Assembly: GCF_001425385.1 (NCBI RefSeq)
Contig: NZ_LMQO01000006.1
Coordinates: forward strand, 1 to 64,000
Direction of reading: 5' to 3'
Source of the DNA: Sphingomonas sp. Leaf407
GTDB taxonomy: Bacteria; Pseudomonadota; Alphaproteobacteria; Sphingomonadales; Sphingomonadaceae
DNA length: 64,000 nucleotides
Shown here piece by piece: positions 8,156-16,704 of the stretch; positions within the stretch are counted from its first letter, which is position 1, and the number at the start of each line of letters is the position of its first letter. The position numbers were made by a program, and so were the translations under genes. The notes beneath the pieces are model-generated. The model was not told the DNA's origin. It was given only the letters and a program-made list of their open reading frames with translations, and did not search any database.

Positions 8156-10195
8156 TCAGGCCGCCGCCGCCGGGCCCGGTGCCGCGGCGCCATTCGGCTC
8201 GGGCGCCGGGAAGGGCGCGGTGACGTGCGCAATTGCCGCGACAACATAGGGCGGCAGTAGCTGCCGCAACGCTAGGGCGGTGATCGTTCCGGCTTTCACC
8301 TCCTTCTCGAGCAATTCGGCGAGATATTGGGCGGCGATCGCCTTCGATGCGCCCTCGGCCTCGAACAGTGCATAGATGTGAGAGCCGAGCGTCTCCCGAT
8401 CATGAGCGGCATCGGCCAAAGCCTGATAGGCCGCATCGGCCCCGGCGATCACCCCGGCCTGTACTGCGCCGCCGGCGTTGAGTGCGTCGTCCGCCAGCGC
8501 CAGCGAAGCGCCGCGATAGACCTGCTTGCTGAGCCCGTGAAAGGCGAGATCGTATTCAAGTGTCCATTCGTCGGAGACGAAGGTCTCGACCCGCTGGCCA
8601 GACGCCTTGGCGCGGCGTTCGGTACGACGCTGGGCAAGTTGCTCGCCGGGAAGGTCGGCCTTGATCCGCCATTGCCGCCGCGAGGGCGGTCGTGCCGGCA
8701 CCGGATGGCCTGGTTCGAGCTTGCCGACGATCCACGGCGCCATATCGGGCATCACGTCCATGTCGGTCACGCAGGCGACGGGAATACCGATCTCGCCATC
8801 CCTTTCCGGGTTCTCGCGTAGGAAGATGCGCGCATAACGGCTAAGCCCGACGCCACCGACATTGACCAGCGACACCCCATACTCGTGAAAATCGCGCCCG
8901 AGCAGCTTGGCCACCACCGGTATCAGGATCGTCTCGGCATCGCCTTCGACGATCATCACCGCGCGCGCGAAAAACAGGTTCGCTTTGGTCACGTCGAGGA
9001 AGCGCTCGAGAAAGCGATAGTCGGAGGCGCTGAGCTGAGTCTTGCCGCGGCACAACGGGAATGCCCGCGCGCCCTCGATCAGCACCAGATTGTCCAGCTG
9101 CAGGTCCGAAGCGAGGTTCGGACTGTGCGTCGTGACAATGATCTGGATCTTCTGGCCATCGGCGCGGGGCTTGCTTGCCTGGGCCTGCAGGAACGACATG
9201 AGACGTAGTTGGCGCTGCGGATGGAGATGCGCCTCGGGCTCCTCGATCAGCAGCAGCGGGAAGCCGTCGCTTTCAGCCGCGAGGAGCAGCAGCTCGCAGG
9301 CCATGAACAGCAGATTGTTCGACCCAAGCCCGCGGTTGTGTGCGCTGTCCGCATCGGCCGACGCCGTCAAGGCCAGTTCCAGCTTTTCAAGAAGCTGGCG
9401 CAGCCTGAGATTGTCCTCCTGTGCTCCAGCAACACCGATGCGGGCAAGGAGCAGATCATCCGCAAACGACAAGGGCGCGAGATACTCCTCGTTGAGCCGC
9501 TTGCGCGCCTGCTTGATGCCTTCGCTTTCACCGAACAGGTGGCTGGCATAGTCGCCTAGCCCGAGCACACTGAGGTCTTTGGGCTCGGCTGGCGGGTTGG
9601 CGCTGCGATCGAAGCCGACGCCGGTGTTCCGAATCTCGGCGGTGTGCTGGAGGATCTGCGACAGCCGCGATCCGCGTCCGGCGCTCATCGCGCGTTCCGC
9701 ATCGCGCAACGGGCGCAGATAGGTAGCGGTCAAAAGCGAGCGCGCGCCTAGGTCCATTAGGGGACCATCGCCTTTGGCGCCGGTGCGCCATTCGGGCGGA
9801 AGCACCCGCCGCGAGCTGCCTTCCTTCGCGTTGCGCTTGGCGATCCAGGTGACGATTAGCGCGGTCTCGAGCTGTTCGCCGACGCTTTCATAGGTGAGGA
9901 ACTCGGCAAAGGCGCCACGGTCGGCAACGGTTAGGCCGCGGAAGGTCAGGCGGATGGCGATCTGGTCGGCGCGTCCCGCGCCGGGCGCGCTCTGGTGGAA
10001 ATCAACCGGATCGACGCGCAGGATATCCTGGTCGCGCGTGCCGAGCACCAGCCGGACCGCATCAATGATCGCGGTCTTGCCCGCGTCATTCTCGCCGACC
10101 AGCGCCGTCAGCCCGGGATTGAGCGGAAGATGGAAGGCGCGCTCGGCCGATCCGAACAGCCGGAAGTTTTCGATCCTGATCTCAGCGATATACAC
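8156..10195 (-). CDS. gajA: OLD-family ATP-dependent endonuclease (ABC ATPase plus Toprim), GajA-like
   Basis: The protein has 679 residues. The N-terminal ABC-type ATPase has Walker A GENDAGKT (residues 34-41), Walker B LLLIEEPEAH (about 317) and the switch region IVTTHSPNLASD. The C-terminal Toprim nuclease has MIVEGDAETILIPV (about 417, the acidic EGxxE) and VTDMDV (about 480, DxD). This order defines OLD nucleases. In Gabija the ATPase senses nucleotide levels and the Toprim cleaves DNA together with the partner helicase. The next gene is that helicase. The C-terminus ends in an Ala/Pro-rich tail. The family is firm. The claim that it is a working Gabija system is inferred from gene order. 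Confidence 0.85.
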   Translation of the reverse strand: MYIAEIRIENFRLFGSAERAFHLPLNPGLTALVGENDAGKTAIIDAVRLVLGTRDQDILRVDPVDFHQSAPGAGRADQIAIRLTFRGLTVADRGAFAEFLTYESVGEQLETALIVTWIAKRNAKEGSSRRVLPPEWRTGAKGDGPLMDLGARSLLTATYLRPLRDAERAMSAGRGSRLSQILQHTAEIRNTGVGFDRSANPPAEPKDLSVLGLGDYASHLFGESEGIKQARKRLNEEYLAPLSFADDLLLARIGVAGAQEDNLRLRQLLEKLELALTASADADSAHNRGLGSNNLLFMACELLLLAAESDGFPLLLIEEPEAHLHPQRQLRLMSFLQAQASKPRADGQKIQIIVTTHSPNLASDLQLDNLVLIEGARAFPLCRGKTQLSASDYRFLERFLDVTKANLFFARAVMIVEGDAETILIPVVAKLLGRDFHEYGVSLVNVGGVGLSRYARIFLRENPERDGEIGIPVACVTDMDVMPDMAPWIVGKLEPGHPVPARPPSRRQWRIKADLPGEQLAQRRTERRAKASGQRVETFVSDEWTLEYDLAFHGLSKQVYRGASLALADDALNAGGAVQAGVIAGADAAYQALADAAHDRETLGSHIYALFEAEGASKAIAAQYLAELLEKEVKAGTITALALRQLLPPYVVAAIAHVTAPFPAPEPNGAAAPGPAAAA

Positions 10196-10719
10196 GTAAG
10201 GCCCCCTCCAGGAGGGAGACTAGCACCCAAGTACACGCCAAGAACAGGTTCGCTGACACGAGAACGGGTTGATACTTTAGCGTAGACCTTCACCGAGGCG
10301 CATGCGCGGCGGTGCCGATACACGCGCGCAGCTCTCGGGACCGGTTGTATTTTGCGCGCGCAATTAAGGCATCCAGGAGGGGCCGCGTCCTCGATGAGGT
10401 AAGTAGGCAGCCCGCTTCTCGCGCTTTTCGACCCGAAGCTGCCAGTCGCCTTCCGGCCCAATTTCGGTCGGTTCAAAGCCCAAACGCTACAATGGCAGCT
10501 CTGGGCCGACAGCGGACAGGCAGCTTTTGGGAGATCGCGGTCGAAAAGCGGACACCGTAAGATTTGACCCCATCCCCCGTGAAAATCGGCCCGAGCCGGC
10601 TCCACACAGCGTCGGTTGATGCGGATGACAACTCCTTCCTCAGTGCGAACGCGCCAAACTATTATAAAATCGGTCGCAATTTTCGCAGCTACGGCGTCGC
10701 TTAGCGCCTCGCAGCTTGA
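10196..10719. other. Intergenic spacer with dispersed repeat block
   Basis: No coding sequence was found. The GajA-like gene's promoter should lie at the left end; a GGAGGGGG sits about 12 bp before its ATG. The part near 10435-10565 (AATGGCAGCTCTGGGCCGAC, then GAAAAGCGGACACC) looks like a decayed intergenic repeat of the kind seen in sphingomonad genomes, related to the AAAGCGG-containing blocks in the other gaps. Confidence 0.45.
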
Positions 10720-12183
10720 TCAAAAGTCGTCACGACGGATCAGCGCCAGCAACTCGCGAAACTCGTCGTTATCGTCACTCCCCTTCCAAAAATTGATAAA
10801 GCGGCAGACGATCTGAACATTGCCGTCGCTATAATGGCCCGCGCTGTCGATACGGTCGCACGATGGCGCTAGTCGCGGGTCGGCGCCACTATAGTCGAAC
10901 GGGATGCCGGTGAGTGCACATCGGTCGCCTTGGACATCGGTGAGCCGCTCGAGCAACTTGCGCAGCGCATATTGGTCGAGATGCAGCTCCTTGTTCTTGA
11001 CGGTGCGCAGAACGCTCTGGCCATTGGCGTCGCGCACGGTCTTCTCGACCGAGAGGATCATGGTGGCGATTGCCCGGTCACGCGCGCCGAGCTTGCGACC
11101 CGGATCGACGCCGCGCGACCCTGACCTGTTCCCGGCGGGTCCGGCAGCGGTAACCAGCGGCAGTTTGACCAGCAGCCAGCAGAAGGAATGGGCATCAATG
11201 AGATCGACATTGCCGAACCCTCCATGAGCTTCGAGCCGCGATCGCACGCCGGCAATGGCGTTCAAATAGCGCCGGTAATTGTCCCACGAACATTGGCCGC
11301 GCGTGACCAGGTCAATGCCGTGCTCGCGAAACGCCTCGTCGAAGCCGGTCGGCTGGATCGGCAGAAACCGGTCGCCGTCCTTCAGGTAGAAGAGATAGGC
11401 GAGAAGCGGATATTTGCGGTGCGTGAGGTCGGCGAGACGGTCGAAGACCAGACCCTCGTCCTCGCCGCCTGCGAACAGTCCGAACAGTGCGGCCTCGAGA
11501 TCGCGGCGCGCCGCACCGCCATCAGCGGCTTCGAGGAGCGCGCGGTGATCACGGTTGGCGTGGCCGAAGCGGTTTTGCCAGAAGACGAGATTGTTTGCGA
11601 GATTGAGCCGGACATCCTGGATTTCGATTGCCGCGATGACATTGCGCAGGATCGCGCCCGCACCGATCGCGGCGTCAGTCCAGCTGGAAACATCGAGCAG
11701 CTCGAGCGCGCGGGCACGCAATCGCGGCTTGTAATCCTCCATCGTAGCCGCGACGCCCTCGGCGAAACCGGTGAAGGGACGACCCTTTTGCGCAACACGG
11801 ACTTGGCCGAGGAAGCGCGCGGCACAGGCGTCGAAATTGCCGGCCGCCAAGCCGCCATTCAACCCGCTGTCTGACCATTGGTCACCGGAGACTCCGGGCG
11901 TTTGTGATGCGCCCGCGGTAGTGCCGACATCTTCAGGCGAGGTCACGAAGAAGCCGAGATTGATGAGCCGCTTCGCGGCGTCGTTACGACCGCCGCTCAA
12001 ATCGAGAGCGCCCAGCGCCTGGCCGTCTCCGCCCGGCGCCCATTTGTACGCGACCGCGGCGATCGCCTTGGAGTCGTAACGCCGGCCTTCGTGGACAAGA
12101 AAATAGTCGCGCGCGCCGTTGAAACCGTAGCGTTCGAGAAACGCGGAGCGACCGATGTCGTCGAATTCCGCGATTGCGTTCAA
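10720..12183 (-). CDS. McrA-like HNH endonuclease
   Basis: The protein has 487 residues. The N-terminus (AEFDDIGRSAFLERYGFNGA, then YFLVHEGRRYDSKAIAAVAY) matches the head domain found at the start of ScoMcrA-type type IV restriction enzymes, which cut modified DNA. The C-terminus has a treble-clef/HNH-type nuclease block: GDRCALTGIPFDY, then PSCDRIDSAGHYSDGNVQIV and CRFINFWKG. The middle is helical and unassigned. No SRA domain is obvious, so the kind of DNA recognised is unknown. The only start that fits is a TTG at 12183 without a good ribosome site, so the true start is uncertain. It lies between the protease pair and the Gabija-like pair, all on the same strand. Confidence 0.7.
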   Translation of the reverse strand: MNAIAEFDDIGRSAFLERYGFNGARDYFLVHEGRRYDSKAIAAVAYKWAPGGDGQALGALDLSGGRNDAAKRLINLGFFVTSPEDVGTTAGASQTPGVSGDQWSDSGLNGGLAAGNFDACAARFLGQVRVAQKGRPFTGFAEGVAATMEDYKPRLRARALELLDVSSWTDAAIGAGAILRNVIAAIEIQDVRLNLANNLVFWQNRFGHANRDHRALLEAADGGAARRDLEAALFGLFAGGEDEGLVFDRLADLTHRKYPLLAYLFYLKDGDRFLPIQPTGFDEAFREHGIDLVTRGQCSWDNYRRYLNAIAGVRSRLEAHGGFGNVDLIDAHSFCWLLVKLPLVTAAGPAGNRSGSRGVDPGRKLGARDRAIATMILSVEKTVRDANGQSVLRTVKNKELHLDQYALRKLLERLTDVQGDRCALTGIPFDYSGADPRLAPSCDRIDSAGHYSDGNVQIVCRFINFWKGSDDNDEFRELLALIRRDDF

Positions 12184-12545
12184 GACGCCTGTGCGCGTGA
12201 TGTCTCCCTTGGCGATAAGCCCCTCCTGTAATTCGACCTGACCCGGTCCGACCCGACCAACGCGAGATTGGCTAGGCTCGCCTCTCCGGCTGCGACCTGA
12301 CCAACTTTAAGCTGGCTGGCGCTGCCCCGCCAATCCGGTTCTGTGCCGCGCACACCAAGTGAGCATGCCACCGACAATGCTGACCTGATCGAGCTGACCA
12401 TGTTACGCAGACGTGGCCCGCCCGACCGCGTCCGTTCGGCAAGCCTAGTCCGGTCTGACCGAAACCCAGCCGGCCAGGCCTTACCGGCCTGACCCGGCCA
12501 TACCCGCCCGTCCACGGACGATCGGCCAATCCAACGACGATCGTC
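12184..12545. other. Intergenic spacer, no gene seen
   Basis: This stretch is rich in short repeated motifs such as CTGACC, GACCTGA, CCGGTCTGACC and GGCCTGACCCGGCC. It has no open frame with normal codon use. It may hold the promoter or leader of the HNH gene, or a degenerate repeat. Nothing firmer can be said. Confidence 0.4.
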
Positions 12546-13703
12546 TTAATCCGGCGACGGGCGGTCCGGCGGCCGCGGATCATTGCCTTTGGCTGCGCCG
12601 CGCGCGGCGATGTCCGCCAACACGGTTGGGCCTCGCTCGGCCAGTTCGCGAAGCATGGTTGCAATCTGTCGCTCATTGGTGAGCATCGCATGGACCAGCC
12701 GCCCCATGAACGACGGTTTGACGCCGATCGCGAATTGCGGTGCCCAGTCGAAGGTCGCGATCTCCTGGCGCCGCACCGCGTTGTAGTGCGCGCCGAAATG
12801 TTCGCCGTAGACGGTGGCCAGAACATTGGCGATGCGGTCGCTCGGCGCCGGATGAGTTTCGGTCGCGCCCGGCACCGCGAGTTCTAGGATCTCGAAAAAC
12901 TCGCAGACCGACGAAATCCGCGCGATTTCTATTCCCATGCGCGTCTCGAGAGACGGCTCGGGGCCATCATGGTCGAAGTCGCGCCGTCGGGCGAGCTGAT
13001 AGCCGATGATATCGGCAAGATATTCGGAGCGATGGCTCGGCGATCCGAAGCTCGAGTGCAGCCCATTGGCGAGCATCGACCTGAGCAAATGGTCGGCGAG
13101 AAGATGCCCGAGTTCATGGCCGACGATAAAGCCTTCCTGAAAGTCGAGCATGCCATGCACGACCTGGCTGCCGCGCTCGTCGAGCATCACAATCGGTCCG
13201 CGCGCCTCGCCGGCCCGGAAGTTGGCGGCGATCTCATAAACTATCGCGCGTGCCAGTTCGGCGGTCAGTTCCTGCGCCGGCCTGCGGTTGAAATAGACTA
13301 CCTGATCGAGATGGTTTTCGGCGAAGACGAACTTCTTGATCTTGCTCAGGAGAATCATGAGCGAGGTGGTGACGATGACGGCGTAGCTGCCGCTGCCTGA
13401 ACTGTAGACGGCGCCTTCGATCGCGATCGAGCGGACGCCGCGCACCCGCACATGGTCGCGGCAGAATTGCTGGAGCGCAGGCGGACAGTAGCCAAGCAGT
13501 TCGGCGTAGATGCGCTCGACCAACGTTACCAGGCCCAGGCCGCTGCTAATCCGCTCGACCTCGGCCGGATCGAGTGGCTCGCCAAGAGCCGCGTGCCGCG
13601 CGGTAAGCAGATCCTGCAGTTCGCGCGACGGCGGCTCCAACTCCGCTGGGATATCGAACCGGGCAGCGATGCGATCGGCAAAGGCGTCGGGCGTTTCAGT
13701 CAC
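12546..13703 (-). CDS. Predicted zinc metalloprotease (HELGH), unknown family
   Basis: The protein has 385 residues. The block FIVGHELGHLLADHLL (about residue 196) is the HExxH zinc-binding motif of gluzincin-type proteases. SEYLADIIGYQLA follows about 30 residues later and supplies the likely third ligand (E..AD), as in many M48/ImmA-like enzymes. No signal peptide is seen; a stretch VIVTTSLMILLSKI is only weakly hydrophobic, so a cytoplasmic site is likely. The GTG start overlaps the upstream gene by 8 bp, so the pair is translationally coupled. Proteases paired with sensor proteins are a recurring defence design. A defence role here is inferred from location only. Confidence 0.6.
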   Translation of the reverse strand: MTETPDAFADRIAARFDIPAELEPPSRELQDLLTARHAALGEPLDPAEVERISSGLGLVTLVERIYAELLGYCPPALQQFCRDHVRVRGVRSIAIEGAVYSSGSGSYAVIVTTSLMILLSKIKKFVFAENHLDQVVYFNRRPAQELTAELARAIVYEIAANFRAGEARGPIVMLDERGSQVVHGMLDFQEGFIVGHELGHLLADHLLRSMLANGLHSSFGSPSHRSEYLADIIGYQLARRRDFDHDGPEPSLETRMGIEIARISSVCEFFEILELAVPGATETHPAPSDRIANVLATVYGEHFGAHYNAVRRQEIATFDWAPQFAIGVKPSFMGRLVHAMLTNERQIATMLRELAERGPTVLADIAARGAAKGNDPRPPDRPSPD

Positions 13704-14454
13704 CGGTGAGGCGCAGTTCGCCGGCGTCGGTCATGCGGATACGATCGACGAGCTGGTAGCGGCCGGCGCCTGCATCAGCGATCATGCCGAGCGCTTTCAG
13801 GCGATTGAGCGCGTTCGTCAGCTTGGCTTCGGTGAACCCGGCGTTGCTGTAGGTTGCCTCGACCGCTTTCAGATGCGCGACCAACATGTCGAAGGTGACC
13901 AGCCGAAAGCCGTGCTCGACGCTCGAAAGTGCCCACGCCATGCTGAGCGCGGTCGCTTCATCGAGGCCAAAGGTCGCGACGAACGGCTTGCCGCGACCGA
14001 TCAGCGCCAGTCCGATCGCGACCAACGCTGCGCCGCCGACCCAGCCAGTCACCGCACCGGCGGCGATCATGGCGGCGATGCCCGTTCCGCTCGTCATCAT
14101 GGCGCCGGCAAGCCCGGCGGCGCCGAGGCGATCGCGCGCCAGATTGCCAAGCTTGACGCTGTAGAAGCGCTGATCGGCGAAGCGTACGACGCCGAAGCCG
14201 ATACGCCCTTCGCCGCCGCCACCCGAGGACGGCACTGCGATTTGGTCGACGTTGATTTCGACCAGCGCGCGCAGGTTTTCCGCCAGCGCTGCCAAGCCGC
14301 CGCCGTTACTCCCGCCGCCATCAGTCGCCCGCTCGCCGCTCCCACCGCTTCCGTCGCTCGACGGTACGTGATTGTCAGCACCGCCGCGCGGCGCGAGATG
14401 CGCGTCGCCGTCTCTAAGGCGCATAAGCGCCGCAGCCAGATCTTCGTGGTTCAT
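13696..14454 (-). CDS. Hypothetical membrane protein with C-terminal winged-helix-like region
   Basis: The protein has 252 residues and is not recognised. The N-terminal third is Gly/Ser/Asp-rich and low complexity. A glycine/alanine-rich hydrophobic hairpin follows (AGLAGAMMTSGTGIAAMIA, then WVGGAALVAIGLALIG), probably one or two membrane segments. The C-terminal 90 residues (LVAHLKAVEATYSNAGFTEA, then KLTNALNRLKALGMIADAG and RYQLVDRIRMT) look like a winged helix. Its end overlaps the start of the HELGH protease gene by 8 bp. One reading is a membrane or DNA-binding sensor that controls the protease. That is inference. Confidence 0.55.
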   Translation of the reverse strand: MNHEDLAAALMRLRDGDAHLAPRGGADNHVPSSDGSGGSGERATDGGGSNGGGLAALAENLRALVEINVDQIAVPSSGGGGEGRIGFGVVRFADQRFYSVKLGNLARDRLGAAGLAGAMMTSGTGIAAMIAAGAVTGWVGGAALVAIGLALIGRGKPFVATFGLDEATALSMAWALSSVEHGFRLVTFDMLVAHLKAVEATYSNAGFTEAKLTNALNRLKALGMIADAGAGRYQLVDRIRMTDAGELRLTGD

Positions 14455-14527
14455 CGCAGATGTTTGCGCGAAGGCCGGTCAATGGTCCAGCCGATGCTAT
14501 CACAACGCTGCAGCGATGCGGCGCGTG

Positions 14528-14773
14528 TCAGCCATGTTTGGCAGGCTGGGTGCGTTCGAACCATCGGTTCAACAAGGTGATCGCGGCCTCGCTCAGCGTG
14601 ACTTGCATGCGGCGTCGATCGGACGGATCCTGGGTGCGGATGACCAGCGCGTGCTGTTCGAGAGACTTGAGATAGCGCAGCGCGGTCGTCGATGCCGATC
14701 CCGACGCGTGCGATGCGGAGGTGACCGAAACGCGGGTGCCGACCGACTGCGCGACGTAGAGATCGAGCAGCAT
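14528..14773 (-). CDS. Short MarR-type winged-helix protein, probably truncated
   Basis: The protein has 81 residues: MLLDLYVAQSVGTRVSVTSA, then SASTTALRYLKSLEQHALVI and RTQDPSDRRRMQVTLSEAA. This is the recognition helix and wing of the MarR-like regulators common in sphingomonads. Those proteins are usually about twice as long, with an extra N-terminal helical part. Here a TAA lies one codon before the ATG, so the N-terminus is missing. It is either a minimal DNA-binding protein or a remnant left by a rearrangement. It is divergent from the coiled-coil gene at 14796. Confidence 0.55.
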   Translation of the reverse strand: MLLDLYVAQSVGTRVSVTSASHASGSASTTALRYLKSLEQHALVIRTQDPSDRRRMQVTLSEAAITLLNRWFERTQPAKHG

Positions 14774-14795
14774 GTCTTAGGACGGTTCGCCTAAC

Positions 14796-15122
14796 ATGCT
14801 GGAATATTCCCCGACGCACGTATCCCGTGCCCGTCGCGCGCGATACGCCGCTGCCGATGCGGCGACGCAGGTCGCGGCGTTCAACAAGCAGCGCCAGGAA
14901 GAGTATCTCAAGAATAGCGATCGGGTGGCGGCGCTCAAGAAGGAAATCGAGCTGCGCGACGCACAAGCCAAACTGGCGGCGTTCGATGCCGACCCCAAGC
15001 CCGACGAGTTGAAACCGGTCCAGCTGGCCAAGACCCAGGCCGAGGTCGAAGTCCTGAAGGCACAGCGCGCATTCCTCGAGGCGCAGGCAGCGGTGCTGGT
15101 GTCCAAGGCGAGCAACCCATGA
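14796..15122 (+). CDS. Small charged coiled-coil protein, unknown
   Basis: The protein has 108 residues and is not recognised. From about residue 20 it is strongly helical and charged (AAFNKQRQEEYLKNSDRVA, then ALKKEIELRDAQAKLAAFD and QLAKTQAEVEVLKAQRAFLEA), a good coiled-coil prediction. Third codon positions are G/C-rich, as in real genes of this genome, and the opposite-strand frame has low-quality composition, so this frame is preferred. The first 20 residues look less natural, so the true start may be internal or the gene may be a 3' fragment of a longer one. It precedes the ATP-grasp gene on the same strand by about 220 bp. Confidence 0.5.
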   Translation: MLEYSPTHVSRARRARYAAADAATQVAAFNKQRQEEYLKNSDRVAALKKEIELRDAQAKLAAFDADPKPDELKPVQLAKTQAEVEVLKAQRAFLEAQAAVLVSKASNP

Positions 15123-15342
15123 TGGCGGGACCGTCCCGACGCCAGTGAATGTCGGGTCAATGTCGGTACGGTGATGATGTGCTGGCTGATATTCGCCGTC
15201 GACCCGGTCGGCGCGGCGACCGGCCGTCGCCACCGGGCGGCCCATCGCCGCCAACTGCGCGACGATGCTTGCGCCCGGCATTGGCGCGCGTAAAGGTGCG
15301 ATACGCGGGCTCAATTTTGCCCGGATGGGAAAATTATCGAAC

Positions 15343-16704
15343 ATGAATATCCGCAAGGACCAGTCGCTTGACGAATTGGCGCGTGTTGGAAACGTCGCCC
15401 AGTTTGTGAGCTACGTGCCGGTCAAGGGCGGTCTGGAACAAAGCTTCTGCCGGGTCGCCGGCTTCGAGCCCAATGCCGCATTCGACTCGGTGGCCAGCGC
15501 GGCGCAGGCGCTGCTCGACCGCTCGGTCGATGGCGCCGTGAACGTCCGCAGCTATACACCCGACAGCCCGCGCAGCCGCGAATTCGTCTATGGACTGACG
15601 ACCAGCGACGCGGTGGTCGAAAATGTCAGCCGGCTCGCTGCCGATGGCCTGTTCATCATCATCAACGAGACCGTCGACATTCAGGATGGCGGCGTTTCGG
15701 GCGTTGTCCAGAACGGCATCATCGAGTTCGCGCCCGACGACACGCCGCGCTGCGTCGAGAAGCCGGGGGTCGCGTCGCTGCCATTCGATCTGGGATTGAC
15801 GCTCCTGCAGCGGGTCTATGGCTTCACGCCCGAGGTCGCCCCCGCCGGCCGGACCGAGTTCAGCATCCATCCGCGTCCGCGCGGGTGGCGACAGACTCAC
15901 ACCCTGTTGTGGGAATGGGAAGACCTGCCTCCGCATGATGTCGCGCCGGGCTGGCGCTGGCCGAACCGGTTCAGCCAGCATGTCGGCGACAAGGCCTTTG
16001 GCTTGTTGATGGCGGATCTGGTCGGGTTGCCGGTGCCGCGCACCGAGGTCATCGCAAGGCGGGTAGCTCCGTTCGTGTTCGGTACGCCGACCGGGAGCGC
16101 TGAAAGCTGGATCCGTACCTGCCCGCGCGTGCAGGAGCCGGGGCTGTTCACCACGCACAAGGGTTGGCTCGATCCGTTCCGCCTGCTTGCCGACGAGGAT
16201 CCCGACGGCGATCGCATTGCCTCGGTGCTGCGGCAGGATGCGGTGCCGGCGACGCATTCGGGCGCGGCGATCATCGACGCCAATGGCGAGATCGTGATCG
16301 AGGGTCTGTCGGGCGAAGGCGATCTGTTCATGCTCGGCAAGCGCACGCCCGAGGCTTTGCCGGACGCGGTTCACACAGCGGTGACAGCCGCGCAACAGCG
16401 CGCGATGGACGTGTTCGGGCCGGTGCGCCTGGAATGGGTCTATGACGGCGGCACGGTATGGATCGTGCAGCTCCATCTTGGTGCGACGGTGAGTACGCAG
16501 CGCGTGCTGGTGCCGGGCGATCGCGAGACCTGGGTGGCGTTTGAGGTGCGCGACGGCCTCGAGGCGCTGCGCGATACGCTGGCGCATTTCGACCCGAACC
16601 AGGGCCTCGAACTCCATGGCGACGTCGGCCTCACCAGCCATGTCGCCGACCTCGTGCGCAAATCGGGTATCCCGACCCGCGTGGTTGCTGAAGCCGACGC
16701 CTAA
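15343..16704 (+). CDS. Lone ATP-grasp protein, PEP-synthase/PPDK N-terminal type
   Basis: About 453 residues. The C-terminal half has the fingerprint of the nucleotide-binding domain of PEP synthase and pyruvate phosphate dikinase: a SGAAIIDANGEIVIEG strand pair, a GEGD turn, then VFGPVRLEWVYDGGTVWIVQ, which matches the 'G.p.diEW..d...i..lQ' end of that fold. The swivelling phosphohistidine domain and the PEP-binding barrel are absent, so it cannot be a full PEP synthase. A central block (FIIINETVDIQDGGVSGVVQ, then PDDTPRCVEKPG) is very distinctive. The ATG at 15343 is chosen over an ATG at 15325. Its stop overlaps the dGTPase stop by 4 bp, tail to tail. I infer a nucleotide-dependent ligase or kinase acting with that cluster. 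Confidence 0.6.
   Translation: MNIRKDQSLDELARVGNVAQFVSYVPVKGGLEQSFCRVAGFEPNAAFDSVASAAQALLDRSVDGAVNVRSYTPDSPRSREFVYGLTTSDAVVENVSRLAADGLFIIINETVDIQDGGVSGVVQNGIIEFAPDDTPRCVEKPGVASLPFDLGLTLLQRVYGFTPEVAPAGRTEFSIHPRPRGWRQTHTLLWEWEDLPPHDVAPGWRWPNRFSQHVGDKAFGLLMADLVGLPVPRTEVIARRVAPFVFGTPTGSAESWIRTCPRVQEPGLFTTHKGWLDPFRLLADEDPDGDRIASVLRQDAVPATHSGAAIIDANGEIVIEGLSGEGDLFMLGKRTPEALPDAVHTAVTAAQQRAMDVFGPVRLEWVYDGGTVWIVQLHLGATVSTQRVLVPGDRETWVAFEVRDGLEALRDTLAHFDPNQGLELHGDVGLTSHVADLVRKSGIPTRVVAEADA

Noticed and set aside
6144..10195. RecBCD/AddAB-type repair pair
   Set aside because: The ATPase-Toprim (OLD) architecture of the partner and the gene order fit Gabija/OLD class 2, not AddB.
15265..16704. Full PEP synthase or PPDK
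   Set aside because: The phosphohistidine and PEP-binding domains are missing; only the nucleotide-binding part is visible.
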